Shown: positions 1 to 8,524 of the stretch, piece after piece
How positions within the stretch are numbered: the stretch's first letter is position 1
Layout of the letters: every line of letters starts with the position of its first letter
Notes under the pieces: generated by a model
The model's database searches: none
What the model saw: only the letters and a program-made list of their open reading frames with translations
Told to the model about the DNA's origin: nothing
Source: JAPOXK01 sp965220315
GTDB taxonomy: Bacteria; Chloroflexota; Dehalococcoidia; Bin125
Assembly: GCA_965220315.1 (NCBI GenBank)
Contig: CBDCPP010000001.1
Coordinates: 496,001-560,000, forward strand
DNA: 64,000 nucleotides
Direction: 5' to 3'
Translations under genes and position numbers: made by a program

Positions 1-865
1 ACGACGGTGGGTGCGCACCCGACTAACCCGGCGGCGACGGCGCGGCGGGCGTACCCGATCGCCGTGAATATTCTGGACGGACTGGTGACGATGGGGGCGG
101 TGGCGCGAAGACGAGCCGGATCCGGCTGGCTCCTGGGGTACTGATCGCGCCCTACCGGCATCCGTTGCACGATGCGCGCCAGTTGGCGTCTGTGGACGTG
201 CTGTCGAACGGACGGCTGCTGGTAGGGGTGGGGCCGGGGTGGAATGCGGAAGAGTTCGCAGCCTTGGGCGTGCCGTTCGCGGAGCGGGTGCCGATGATGC
301 TGGAGTGCATGAGGTGTATAAGGCGGCGTGGTCGCAAGACGACGTCGCGTATCACGGGCGGTACTACGACTTTGCTCAGCTGTCGATGGATCCGAAGCCG
401 GCGCGAAGGCCGCGGCCACCGCTCCTGATGGGAGCACTAACGCCGCTAGGTGGGCGGCGAGCGGTACAGTGCTGCGACGGGCTGTACACGGCGATTCAGG
501 CGCCCTACGACGATGTGCGGATGTTCGACGCGACTCAGGAGGCGGTCCGAGAGGAGGGAGAGCGGCTGGGCCGGGACCTCTCCCGCTTCTACATGTGGAC
601 GGTAACGTCGGCGTACCTGACGGTTGCTGATCACCCATTGGCGAGAAAGAAGGTACGGCCGCACTGCACGGGGACGCCTGCACAAGTACTGTCCGATCTG
701 GCGGGGTTCGCGGCGGCGGGTTACTCGTTGGTGAACCTGATCTTCGACGCACCGTCGGGAACGGTGGGGGAGCTTCAGGAGCAGGTGGAGTGGTTCGGCA
801 CGGAAGTGCTGCCGCACTGCGAGGAGATCTCGGCTGCAGGAGAGTGGAACAGAGTGGTGCCGTAG
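1..865 (+). pseudogene. Luciferase-like (LLM) flavin-dependent oxidoreductase, 5'-truncated by window edge, two frameshifts
   Basis: The reading passes through three frames. Frame 1 from base 1 gives ...AYPIAVNILDGLVTMGAVA. Near 105 it moves to the frame encoding AKTSRIRLAPGVLIAPYRHP and then GRLLVGVGPGWNAEEF. Near 311 it moves again to the frame encoding EVYKAAWSQDDVAYHGRYYDF, which runs to the stop at 863-865. Each jump is explained by one missing base. The TSRIRLAPGVLIAPYRHP and GRLLVGVGPGW segments are typical of F420- or FMN-dependent luciferase-like monooxygenases, which oxidise organic substrates with a reduced flavin. The N-terminus lies outside the window. Whether this is a real pseudogene or an assembly with uncorrected indels cannot be told here; the family assignment is firm, the substrate unknown. 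Confidence 0.75.
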
Positions 866-872
866 GGATCCG

Positions 873-1652
873 TTAGTCGGGCATTTTGTAGCCCTGGTCG
901 CGTGGAGTGTCGAGGAGGCTGAGGCCTTCAAGGGCGAGGCCGTAACCGAGCATGTCGTGCATCATGCTCTTGAGGTAATGAGTGATGAGGAGGCGGCCGT
1001 AACGGATGGTGAGGGGCGGTTGGGCGGCGATTTGAGAGGCGAGTTCCCAGGCGCGGGGGAGGAGTTGGTCGCGAGGCATGATCTCGTTGACGAGCCCGAC
1101 CTCCTTCGCTTCCTGCACGGAGAGTTCCTGGCCGGTGATGAGGAAGTACCGGCCGCGGTTCCAGCCCATGAGCAAGGGGAAGACGATGTGGACGCCGTCG
1201 CCAGGGACCATGCCGTTGATGAAGTGGCCCGAGTCTTGGACTTTGGTGTCGGTGGCGGCGAGGACGATGTCGCAGAGGAGGGGGATCTCGGGGTGGCGGA
1301 AGGCAGGCCCATTGACGGCGGCGATCATGGGAACCTCAATGCTGAGCTCGTTCCAGAGGAGTTCACGGCCTTCCCAGTGGATGATGTCCCACTCGGCGGC
1401 TTCGACGTTGGGGCGAGTGCCGGGGTTGCCCTTCGGGCCGGAGAAACTGTCGCCGGTTCCGGTGAGGATGACGGCTTTGTTTCCACGGTCGGTAGCGATG
1501 TCGCGGAAGGCTTCGGCGCACTCACGATGGGGCGCGAGGCCCCATTGAAAGGGACCGTCGTTAGTATGGAAGGTGACTTGGAGGATGCCGTCACGGCGCT
1601 CGAACTTAATGTGCTGGTACTTATTAGCGTAGTCGTCGAGCGTGGTGGCCAT
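873..1652 (-). CDS. Crotonase-superfamily hydrolase, 6-oxocamphor hydrolase-like
   Basis: 259 residues, the usual crotonase length. The start is ATG at 1652, preceded by GGAGGA; a longer upstream extension in frame looks like shadow sequence. The C-terminal half (GHF, then VPGDGVHIVFPLLMG, NRGRYFLITGQEL, LLPRAWELA) is strikingly like what I recall of 6-oxocamphor hydrolase (CamK), a retro-Claisenase that cleaves cyclic beta-diketones. In that enzyme the His of the GPHF-like motif and the Asp of VPGDG are catalytic, and both are present here. The glutamate pair of true enoyl-CoA hydratases is not evident. It sits convergently just after the broken LLM gene; diketocamphane monooxygenases are also LLM proteins, so a ring-cleavage role is plausible. 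The exact substrate is inference. Confidence 0.75.
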   Translation of the reverse strand: MATTLDDYANKYQHIKFERRDGILQVTFHTNDGPFQWGLAPHRECAEAFRDIATDRGNKAVILTGTGDSFSGPKGNPGTRPNVEAAEWDIIHWEGRELLWNELSIEVPMIAAVNGPAFRHPEIPLLCDIVLAATDTKVQDSGHFINGMVPGDGVHIVFPLLMGWNRGRYFLITGQELSVQEAKEVGLVNEIMPRDQLLPRAWELASQIAAQPPLTIRYGRLLITHYLKSMMHDMLGYGLALEGLSLLDTPRDQGYKMPD

Positions 1653-1748
1653 GTGAATCCTCCGGCGGTTGCAGGGTGCGCTGATTCGAGACGCTGGCAG
1701 GCTAGCAAAAGGCGCCCGCTGGCGGCGGGGCGGGGGAGTGCGTAAGCT

Positions 1749-1768
1749 GCGCGCCGCTGTGGGAGGCA
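1749..1768 (+). repeat. 20-bp direct repeat, left copy
   Basis: The 20-mer GCGCGCCGCTGTGGGAGGCA occurs here and again, identically and in the same orientation, at 3603-3622. The two copies bracket about 1.83 kb that looks inserted. The right copy includes the GGGAGG that serves as ribosome binding site of the LLM gene starting at 3630, while the left copy has no gene after it. This suggests duplication of the LLM leader on insertion, or an attachment-site pair. Confidence 0.8.
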
Positions 1769-1934
1769 TCCAAAGTGCCTTCGTAGCCCGGCGAACGCAC
1801 CTCACCGCCCCGGCACAGCTGCTATTCCTCTTCACTGAGCCGCTGCGCCACCGCCCACGGGCTCGCGTTGATGCGTAGGTCCTTATGGGGATTCACTTGC
1901 TCTCGAACTTTGCGCGAAGGCATGATCGCTCCTC

Positions 1935-2945
1935 TCACTGATTCGCTGCAGGGAGTTGAGCGTACTGGCCTGCAACCCAAACGCGGAATGTCTCCCACGC
2001 CTCTTCTATGGTCATCCCCGCGTCCGCCAACTCAGCTATGAGCGCCGCTTCAAACGTGTCATGTTGGTGCCGCACAAGTCGCACATGCACGTCCCCACCC
2101 AGCGCCTCGGCCAGCCAGTAGAGAATCAGGCGCCCGCCGAAGTAGGCGTCCGTGGTGCTAATGCTCTTCTCTCCGGTCAGGGTTTCGCAACAGAAAATCC
2201 GGTCAGGAATCGTCTCGACCACGTAGCGGACGAGGTTTTGGTATTGGACCGTGCGGTTGTAGGCGGTCGTGTGTGCGTTGGCTTCGTACTCAGCCAGCCC
2301 CTCGCTCACCCACCACGGCGGCTTGTCATTCCATGCCAGCGGGCGCTCCGGCTCTCCGTCCCAGATCGTGTGGTGCACGGCGTGTGTGTACTCGTGCATT
2401 AGGTAGTGGGCAGCGTACTGCCACGTAGGTGATCGCAGGCTCCCCCATCCATGGTCGTGAGAGCTCCAGTCGGGCGCGGAGGGGGTCAGGTAGGGGATAT
2501 AGGCGTACCGGACTGCAGCCGTGGACGGGCCATAGTCCACGCCGTCATATACACCATTGGCCAGCATGAATCGCGTAGTCCCCGTGTCGGCGAACCGGTC
2601 CGGAGCGGGCAGGAGCATGATGCTGACGTGCAGCTTCGCGGCGCGGTTTCCGCCGTAGTAACCCTCCCCGGGCCAATAGCGGGCGGCGCGCAATCCCTCA
2701 ATGTCGTATTTCCGCGCTAGGTGCCAGTGAATATAGGTCAGCCAGCTCGCGACCCACGAAACATCGTCGGCATAGGTGGCCGTGTAACAGATGGAAAAAT
2801 GCTCATAGGCCTTCTCCAGCCATGCGATATCCGGATCATAGTCATCGCAACGATGATGCAGCGGATAGTCCGCCGCCTGCCCGGATGGGCTGGCGGCGAC
2901 AGCGACAAGCACGGCGAGGAATACGGAAATGAGGATGCGGCGCAC
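1935..2945 (-). CDS. Secreted HExxH-type zinc metallopeptidase-like protein
   Basis: 336 residues from a GTG start at 2945 with GGAGG just upstream; the in-frame extension to 3041 lacks signal-peptide character. The N-terminus is Arg-Arg followed by a hydrophobic stretch (ILISVFLAVLVAVAA) and a likely cleavage site after GQA, so the protein is probably exported. HEYTH near residues 182-186 is an HExxH zinc motif, and GLAEYEA about 30 residues later supplies a Glu third ligand, the gluzincin arrangement. It resembles peptidase-MA-like proteins known from Chloroflexota. No chaperone or inhibitor gene accompanies it. It lies inside the direct-repeat-bounded segment, so it may be cargo. Substrate is unknown. 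Confidence 0.75.
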   Translation of the reverse strand: MRRILISVFLAVLVAVAASPSGQAADYPLHHRCDDYDPDIAWLEKAYEHFSICYTATYADDVSWVASWLTYIHWHLARKYDIEGLRAARYWPGEGYYGGNRAAKLHVSIMLLPAPDRFADTGTTRFMLANGVYDGVDYGPSTAAVRYAYIPYLTPSAPDWSSHDHGWGSLRSPTWQYAAHYLMHEYTHAVHHTIWDGEPERPLAWNDKPPWWVSEGLAEYEANAHTTAYNRTVQYQNLVRYVVETIPDRIFCCETLTGEKSISTTDAYFGGRLILYWLAEALGGDVHVRLVRHQHDTFEAALIAELADAGMTIEEAWETFRVWVAGQYAQLPAANQ

Positions 2946-3125
2946 GGGTGCCTCCTTGCAGTGAACGAGACTCTCTGCTGGGACAGCCGCGTTCAGGACT
3001 ACAAGGAGGCGTGGCCGTCCCACCCGTTTCTTCTTACGCAATATCCCAGGCGCTGGAGGCTACTGCATTCCCGCACCAAAAGCCGATGAGATCAGAAGAG
3101 CCCCGCGTCGTGCGGGCTCTTGAGC

Positions 3126-3163
3126 GGGGTCAGGTTTTGCTTACCCAGGAGATATGTGACCCC
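3126..3163. repeat. Inverted repeat GGGGTCA / TGACCCC
   Basis: GGGGTCA at 3126-3132 and TGACCCC at 3157-3163 form a perfect 7-bp inverted repeat around 24 bases that begin GGTTTTGC. The string GGGGTCAGGT(T/C)TTGC recalls the ends of REP-associated (RAYT) IS200-like elements in other bacteria. A separate GC-rich hairpin (about 3103-3122, AAGAGCC pairing with GGCTCTT) lies just before it. No RAYT gene is present. Confidence 0.4.
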
Positions 3164-3332
3164 TTTCAATTATTTAGAGGGGCAGGATCGGCTCACTTGA
3201 TATCGCCGGGTCGGTAGTGTCACCCGTCACTAATGAGGCAATCCATGCCTATACGTACTGTGCTGAGTGCGCCTGATGTGGAGTAGCCAGCTGAAGGATG
3301 CGTTTGCCAAAACGAGAGCGCGAAGTACTTGA

Positions 3333-3527
3333 TGCTCGCGCGGGCGGCTGGTGGTGACCGAACTGCTGGCCAAGCTGGAGGACGAGACGATCGATCTCGG
3401 CTGGGAAGAGCTGCGCGCGGGCGATATCGCCGGGCGGGCTCGGGCCTTTCAGAGTACGGTGGGTGGGGGAATGGACCTCGGCACGGCGGCCGCCCTATCT
3501 TGGCTGGCCATTGAGGACGGCGCCTAG
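3333..3527 (+). pseudogene. Possible 3' remnant of a phage-related (portal-like) gene
   Basis: This open stretch follows a TGA at 3330 and encodes about 64 residues ending at TAG 3525-3527; the first usable start is GTG 3351. The segment DLGWEELRAGDIAGRARAFQ, then GGMDLGTAAALSWL, resembles C-terminal tails of phage portal proteins, in which an ARAFQ..V..GM.L..A..L pattern recurs. It lacks a ribosome binding site and any upstream partner, so it is probably a fragment. The resemblance is from memory and weak. Confidence 0.3.
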
Positions 3528-3531
3528 TGTG

Positions 3532-3577
3532 ATAGGAAAAGTGATAACGCTAAATCTATAGTTAGCGCTTCTCCTAT
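3532..3577. repeat. AT-rich nested imperfect palindrome
   Basis: ATAGGA (3532-3537) pairs with TCCTAT (3572-3577), AAG with CTT inside it, and CGCTAA (3548-3553) with TTAGCG (3562-3567). The local AT richness is unusual in this GC-rich window. It lies at the right edge of the apparent insertion and 50 bases before the LLM start at 3630, so it could be an element end, an operator or a transcription terminator. Confidence 0.5.
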
Positions 3578-3602
3578 AAAACAAGCACATTTAACGTACA
3601 CA

Positions 3603-3622
3603 GCGCGCCGCTGTGGGAGGCA
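3603..3622 (+). repeat. 20-bp direct repeat, right copy
   Basis: Identical to 1749-1768 in sequence and orientation. Its GGGAGG at 3615-3620 is the likely ribosome binding site of the LLM gene at 3630, which argues that this is the original copy and the left one the duplicate. Confidence 0.8.
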
Positions 3623-3629
3623 CGCATAC

Positions 3630-4640
3630 GTGAAACTTGGGGTGCTGGACCAGATTCCGGTGCGAAAGGGAGGGACGCCGCGAGAGGCGATCGAGGAGAC
3701 GTTCCGCTTGGCGGAGGCTGCGGATCGTCTGGGGTACTCCCGCTACTGGTTGGCGGAGCACCACAATCTGGCCGCACTGGCGTGCGCGGCGCCGGAGATT
3801 CTCATTCCACAGGTGGCGGCGCGGACCTCGCGAATTCGGGTGGGGTCTGGCGGGGTGATGCTGCAGCACTACAGCCCGCTGAAGGTAGCGGAGGCCTTCC
3901 GCACGATTGAGACGCTGTACCCGGGCCGGATCGATCTGGGGATCGGACGGGCGCCGGGGTCGGATGGGCGGACGGCGCAGGCTTTGGTACACGGGCCGGG
4001 AGCGCTGGGGATTGAGCATTTCCCGGAGCAGTTGCTGGATCTCCATGATTTTTTGTGCGGCACGTTCCCGGCCGATCACCGGCATAGCGGGGTACACGCG
4101 ATGCCGGTGAGTCCTTCGATCCCGGAGATGTGGCTGTTGGGGTCGGCGAACGTGAGTGCGCACTATGCGGCGCAGATCGGGTGGGGATTCTCTTTCGCGC
4201 ATTTCATCAGCCCGGATGGGGGCGCGGGGGTGGTGCGCGCCTACCGGGAGGCGTTCCAGCCGTCGCCAACGCGAGAGGAGCCGGCAGCGAGCTTGGGGGT
4301 ACATGTGCTGTGTGCAGAGGAGGCGGAAGAGGCGGAACGGCTGGCTTGGACGCGCTGGTGTTGGCGGATCCAGAGCAACCGCGGGATGTACGAAGCAGGA
4401 CTACCGTCGGTGGAGGAGTCGCTGTCGTATGACTACACAGCGCGGGAACGCGATTATCTGGAGCATCTGAAGCGCACGTCGATCTACGGGACGCCGGCGC
4501 AGGTAGTGGATCGATTGGCGGAGCTGTCGTCAAGTTACGGAGTCGACGAGTTCGTAGTTGTAACGATCACATACGACTTCGCGCCTCGGTTGCGGTCCTA
4601 CGAGTTGCTGGCGGCCGAGTTGGGGCTCTGTTCCGCCTGA
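3630..4640 (+). CDS. LLM-class flavin-dependent oxidoreductase (MsnO8/YhbW type)
   Basis: 336 residues from GTG 3630, with GGGAGG 9 bases upstream. The N-terminus (KLGVLDQIPVRKGGTPREA, then YWLAEHHN) and the VGSGGVMLQHYSPLKVAE and DLGIGRAPGSDG segments are characteristic of the bacterial-luciferase-like subgroup that uses FMNH2, close to alkanal-monooxygenase alpha-chain-like proteins. The C-terminal IYGTPAQVVDRLAEL is the usual LLM C-terminal helix. It is intact, unlike the LLM at the window start. It lies in the same direction as the amine-oxidase and CoA-transferase genes downstream, which suits a catabolic role. Substrate unknown. Confidence 0.85.
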   Translation: MKLGVLDQIPVRKGGTPREAIEETFRLAEAADRLGYSRYWLAEHHNLAALACAAPEILIPQVAARTSRIRVGSGGVMLQHYSPLKVAEAFRTIETLYPGRIDLGIGRAPGSDGRTAQALVHGPGALGIEHFPEQLLDLHDFLCGTFPADHRHSGVHAMPVSPSIPEMWLLGSANVSAHYAAQIGWGFSFAHFISPDGGAGVVRAYREAFQPSPTREEPAASLGVHVLCAEEAEEAERLAWTRWCWRIQSNRGMYEAGLPSVEESLSYDYTARERDYLEHLKRTSIYGTPAQVVDRLAELSSSYGVDEFVVVTITYDFAPRLRSYELLAAELGLCSA

Positions 4641-4708
4641 GATTCGTCTCTACCTCATTGGTGTATTGGTGTGGACGTTTGGTTCGCAGGCGCGGTTACT
4701 ATTCGCTT

Positions 4709-5905
4709 ATGCATGCAGCGTTCGGTCCCGCAACCGGCGGTCTGGAAAGCGGTGGTCACTACGATGTGATCGTGGTGGGGGTAGGTGGGATGGGTAGCGC
4801 GACCGTGTATGAATTGGCGCGTCGAGGGCGGCGGGTACTGGGGTTGGAGCGGTACGCGATTCCACACGTGCTGGGGTCTTCGCATGGGTATTCGCGGGTG
4901 ATCCGGCTGGCGTACTTCGAAGATCCGGCCTACGTGCCGCTACTGCGGCGAGCATACGCACTGTGGCGGGAGTTGGAGGAGGTAAGTGGGGATTCGCTAC
5001 TGCGAATCACGGGATCGATCGACGCGGGGCCACGGGGCGATCGAATCTTTGAAGGGTCACGGGAGGCATGCACGCTGCATAGGCTGGAGCACGAAGTACT
5101 GTCGAGCAGGGAGCTGAACGAGCGGTTTCCGGCGTACCGGCTGCCGGCGGAGACGATGGCTGTGCTGCAACCTGAAGGCGGGTTTCTGGATCCGGAGCGC
5201 TGCATCGTTGCGTATGTGGAGGCGGCGCGGTCATTGGGGGCGACGGTGCGCACGGGCGAGGCGCTGGAGGGGTGGCAGGTGGATGGAGGTGGGGTGCGGG
5301 TAGTGACGGAAGCTGGGGAGTACCGCGCCGAGCGGCTAGTGATCACGGCGGGGTCGTGGGCGGGGAAGGTGGTGGAATCATTGGCGGGGTCGCTGCAGCC
5401 GGAGCGGCAAGTGCTGGGCTGGTTCGCGCCGCCGCGACCGGAGTGGTTCCGGCCGTCGCACTTCCCAGTTTTCAACATGACGGTGCCAGAGGGGCACTTC
5501 TACGGCTTGCCGGTATATCCAGAGGCCAGCAAGGTGTCTGGGTTTAAGGTAGGGCGGTACCATCACTTGGAAGAGGCGTGCGATCCGGACACGGTGGAGC
5601 GGGCGCCACGGGCGGCGGACGAGGCGGTGTTGCGATCGTTCGTGGAGCGGTATTTCCCGGCGGGAGCAGGGAAGACGGTAGCCCTGCAGGCGTGTCTGTT
5701 TACGAATACGCCTGATGAGCACTTCATTTTGGACCAGCATCCCGATCATCCGGAGGTGGCCGTGGCGGCGGGATTCTCCGGGCACGGCTTCAAGTTCGCG
5801 AGCGTGGTGGGTGAGATCATGGCGGATCTTGCAACGGCGGGCGCGACGGCACACTCGATCGATATGTTCCGGTGCGACCGGTTCGGAACAAATGAGGCCA
5901 TATGA
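4709..5905 (+). CDS. FAD-dependent N-methyl amino-acid oxidase, SolA/monomeric sarcosine oxidase-like
   Basis: 398 residues from ATG 4709; an in-frame start at 4658 would add a tail unlike the family, and neither has a strong Shine-Dalgarno. YDVIVVGVGGMGSATVYELA near residue 20 is the Rossmann FAD-binding motif, followed by the acidic residue of VLGLERY. IPHVLGSSHGYSRVIRLAYF matches the SolA/MSOX family, in which the HGxxR segment lies at the active site, and C-terminal FILDQHP and VAAGFSGHGFKFASVVGEIM complete the DAO fold. Such enzymes oxidatively demethylate N-methyl amino acids, giving formaldehyde and H2O2. The cysteine that normally carries covalent FAD may be the Cys of LQACLFTNT, which matches the family position. 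Confidence 0.85.
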   Translation: MHAAFGPATGGLESGGHYDVIVVGVGGMGSATVYELARRGRRVLGLERYAIPHVLGSSHGYSRVIRLAYFEDPAYVPLLRRAYALWRELEEVSGDSLLRITGSIDAGPRGDRIFEGSREACTLHRLEHEVLSSRELNERFPAYRLPAETMAVLQPEGGFLDPERCIVAYVEAARSLGATVRTGEALEGWQVDGGGVRVVTEAGEYRAERLVITAGSWAGKVVESLAGSLQPERQVLGWFAPPRPEWFRPSHFPVFNMTVPEGHFYGLPVYPEASKVSGFKVGRYHHLEEACDPDTVERAPRAADEAVLRSFVERYFPAGAGKTVALQACLFTNTPDEHFILDQHPDHPEVAVAAGFSGHGFKFASVVGEIMADLATAGATAHSIDMFRCDRFGTNEAI

Positions 5906-6036
5906 GGGAGCGCCTTCTTGTTCGGCCTAGGTAGCTTGACTGAGCGATTAGCGTTGCGGCAGGAGGCCGGCACGAAAGTTGGCTTGGTTACCGAGGTTGC
6001 GGTGCCGCTCCCGTAGCGCCGCGAGAGGAGCGTGTG

Positions 6037-7269
6037 ATGAGCGAGGGGATGCAGCCACTTGACGGGATCCGTGTGATCGAGTGTTCGACGTGGGGATTCG
6101 GACCTTTGGCGGGATTGATGCTGGGAGACTTGGGGGCCGATGTAATTAAGATCGAGAGTCCGACGAGGCCGGACGGGGCACGCACACTGGTGTGGGGTGG
6201 GGGGATGGATCAACGGATGCCGGACGGTCGGGGGGTGACGTACGAGACGATGAATCGTAACAAACGGTCGCTGGCACTTGATCTGAAGTCGCCGGAGGGA
6301 GTGGGGATCGTCAAGGAGTTAGTGCGGGATGCCGATATTTTCTTGGAGAACTACCGCCCGGGAGTAATGGATCGCTTGGGGGTGGGGTACGAGGTGCTGC
6401 GGCAAATGAACCCGCGGATCATCTACGCGGCGGCATGCGGATATGGATTCAAAGGAGAGGAGACGGAGCGTCCCGCGTTCGATCCGGTGGGGGCGGCGCG
6501 AAGCGGATTGATGTGGGCGGCGGGGACTCCGGATGACCCACCCGTGTGGATCAACCGGGCCCTGGCGGACATGTCCGGTGGGGCGACGCTGGCGTATGGG
6601 ATTCTGGCGGCGCTTGCGGCGCGCGAGCAGCACGGGGTGGGGCAGCGCGTGGAGGTGTCGCACATCATGGCGACGCTCTGGCTCCAGCACTGGGGGGTGG
6701 GGAATGCGCTGGCGAAGGGGATGTATGAGTGGCCACGCTTCGACCGCCGGAAGGCGCCGAACCCAATGTTCAATTGGTATTGCTGTGGGGACGATGAGTG
6801 GATCATGCTGAGCATCGCCGATGACGAGCGAGACTGGCCGAAGTTCTGCGAGGCGATGGAACTCCAGCATCTGCAGGGCGATGCACGGTTTCGAAGCCGG
6901 GAGCTTCGAGCGCAGCACTGCGAAGAGGCAGTCCGGATCCTGGATGAGGTGTTCGCGACGCAGCCGCGCGTTGCGTGGGAGAAGCAACTGCTAACCCAGC
7001 CGGACCTGATCTTCGACCGGGTGCAGCATGTCGGGGATCTTTTAGAGGATCCAGCTGTGCGAGCAAATGCGTATATCGTGGAAGTGGACCATCCGCGCTA
7101 CGGGTCGCTGCCGTTCCTCAATCATCCGGTGACGTTGACCGAGACACCAGCGTCGATTCGACGAGTGGCGCCGGAGCTGGGCGAGCATACCTACGAGGTC
7201 TTGCAGGAGGCGTTGGGCTATGAGGCAGAGCAGGTCGCGGAGTTGGTCGCTGCGGGGGTAGTGGCATGA
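6037..7269 (+). CDS. CaiB/BaiF family III CoA-transferase, copy 1
   Basis: 410 residues; ATG 6037 preceded by GAGAGGAG, preferred over the adjacent GTG at 6034. LAGLMLGDLGADVIKIESP is the family signature; NRNKRSLALDLKSPEG and ENYRPGVMDRLGVGY follow, and Asp in NRALADMSGG (near residue 178) fits the conserved catalytic aspartate that forms an acyl/CoA anhydride. Family III enzymes move CoA from one acyl-CoA to another carboxylic acid, activating it without ATP. The stop overlaps the start of the next gene (ATGA), so the two are translationally coupled and may form a heteromer. The nearby BaiE-like proteins and crotonase suggest activation of a cyclic carboxylic acid (inference). Confidence 0.9.
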   Translation: MSEGMQPLDGIRVIECSTWGFGPLAGLMLGDLGADVIKIESPTRPDGARTLVWGGGMDQRMPDGRGVTYETMNRNKRSLALDLKSPEGVGIVKELVRDADIFLENYRPGVMDRLGVGYEVLRQMNPRIIYAAACGYGFKGEETERPAFDPVGAARSGLMWAAGTPDDPPVWINRALADMSGGATLAYGILAALAAREQHGVGQRVEVSHIMATLWLQHWGVGNALAKGMYEWPRFDRRKAPNPMFNWYCCGDDEWIMLSIADDERDWPKFCEAMELQHLQGDARFRSRELRAQHCEEAVRILDEVFATQPRVAWEKQLLTQPDLIFDRVQHVGDLLEDPAVRANAYIVEVDHPRYGSLPFLNHPVTLTETPASIRRVAPELGEHTYEVLQEALGYEAEQVAELVAAGVVA

Positions 7270-8513
7270 TGATGACAGATCTGCCGCCATCGGCTGGGAT
7301 TCTGGAGGGGATCAAGGTCGTCGAGTGTTCGACGTGGGGATTCGGACCACTGTGCGGAGTGATGCTGGGGGACCTAGGGGCGGATGTGGTCAAGATCGAG
7401 AGCCCGACGGCCCCGGACGGAGCACGGGCGATGATCTTTGCCGGAGGGATGGACCTGCGCTTGCCGGATGGGCAGGCGACGACGTTCGAGACGATGAACC
7501 GTAGCAAGCGATCGCTGGCGGTCGACTTGAAGAAGTCACGGGGCGTGGCGCTGGTGAAAGATCTGGCCAAAGAGGCGGATGTATTTCTGGAGAACTTCCG
7601 CCCAGGGGTGTTGGACCGCTTGGGAGTGGGGTACGAGATGCTGCGGCAAGTGAACCCGCGGATCATCTACGCGGCAGCGTGTGGCTATGGGTTTAAGGGC
7701 GAGGAAGTGACACGGCCGGCGTATGACCCGGTGGGACAGGCCCGGAGCGGGCTCATGTGGTCGAACGGGAAGCCCGGGGATCCGCCGCAGTGGAACAACC
7801 GGGCGCTGGCGGATATGGCGGGAGCGTCATTGCTTGCGTACGGGGTGCTGGGGGCACTATGGGCTCGGGAGCGTCAGGGGATTGGGCAAAAAGTGGAGGT
7901 CTCGCATATTCAAGCGACGTTGTGGATCCAGCACTGGGGGATCGGCAACGCGTTTTTGAAGGGGATGGATGAATGGCCGCGGTTCGACCGGGACAGGGCG
8001 GCGAGCCCGATCGCGAACTGGTACCGCTGCGCGGACGACCGCTGGATCATACTGAGCATCACCGACGCGGAACGTGATTGGCCGAAGTTCTGCGAGGCGA
8101 TGGGATTGCAGTCCTTGGTAGACGATGAGCGGTTTTGCTCGATCAAGGCGCGGGCGGAGAACAACCGCGCCTTGATCGCGCTGCTGGACGAACTCTTTGC
8201 GTCGGAGCCGTTTGCGGAGTGGGACCGGCGACTGAAAACTCAGCCGGACCTGATCTTCGATCGCGTGCAGAAAGTAGGGGATCTGCTCACCGACCCGGCG
8301 GTGCAGGCGAATGAGTACATTGTGGAGGTCGATCATCCACGCTATGGACCGCAGCCGTACCTTAACCATCCGGTGACGTTCACGGAAACGCCGGGTCGTA
8401 TTCGGGGAGTGGCGCCGGAGCTGGGGCAACATAGCGCCGAAGTACTAAGGGAGTGGTTGGGTTACAACGACGAGCAGATCGCTGAGCTGGCGATCGAGGG
8501 AGTAGTGGGTTAG
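7266..8513 (+). CDS. CaiB/BaiF family III CoA-transferase, copy 2
   Basis: 415 residues, clearly a tandem duplicate of the preceding gene: the two share CSTWGFGPL, GDLGADV.KIESP, RPGV.DRLGVGYE, NPRIIYAAACGYGFKGEE and the C-terminal VDHPRYG, NHPVT and RVAPELG blocks. Asp in NRALADMAGA is the probable catalytic aspartate. Start is one of three consecutive ATG codons (7266, 7269, 7272); 7266 is listed because it overlaps the previous stop. Divergence between the copies is spread along the whole length, so the duplication is old and both are probably functional. Confidence 0.9.
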   Translation: MMMTDLPPSAGILEGIKVVECSTWGFGPLCGVMLGDLGADVVKIESPTAPDGARAMIFAGGMDLRLPDGQATTFETMNRSKRSLAVDLKKSRGVALVKDLAKEADVFLENFRPGVLDRLGVGYEMLRQVNPRIIYAAACGYGFKGEEVTRPAYDPVGQARSGLMWSNGKPGDPPQWNNRALADMAGASLLAYGVLGALWARERQGIGQKVEVSHIQATLWIQHWGIGNAFLKGMDEWPRFDRDRAASPIANWYRCADDRWIILSITDAERDWPKFCEAMGLQSLVDDERFCSIKARAENNRALIALLDELFASEPFAEWDRRLKTQPDLIFDRVQKVGDLLTDPAVQANEYIVEVDHPRYGPQPYLNHPVTFTETPGRIRGVAPELGQHSAEVLREWLGYNDEQIAELAIEGVVG

Positions 8514-8524
8514 GACATCGGCGC

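Larger units (their letters stand above)
1749..3622. mobile_element. Putative small insertion bounded by 20-bp direct repeats
   Basis: The segment between two identical 20-bp direct repeats holds a secreted metallopeptidase gene (1935-2945, minus), a 7-bp inverted repeat resembling RAYT-type ends (3126-3163), a short phage-portal-like coding remnant (3333-3527) and an AT-rich imperfect palindrome (3532-3577). Removing it would leave the hydrolase at 1652 and the LLM gene at 3630 divergent with about 120 bp between them. No transposase or integrase is visible, so the mechanism is unknown. The non-coding part 2946-3332 shows no gene, only the inverted repeats described separately. Confidence 0.4.
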
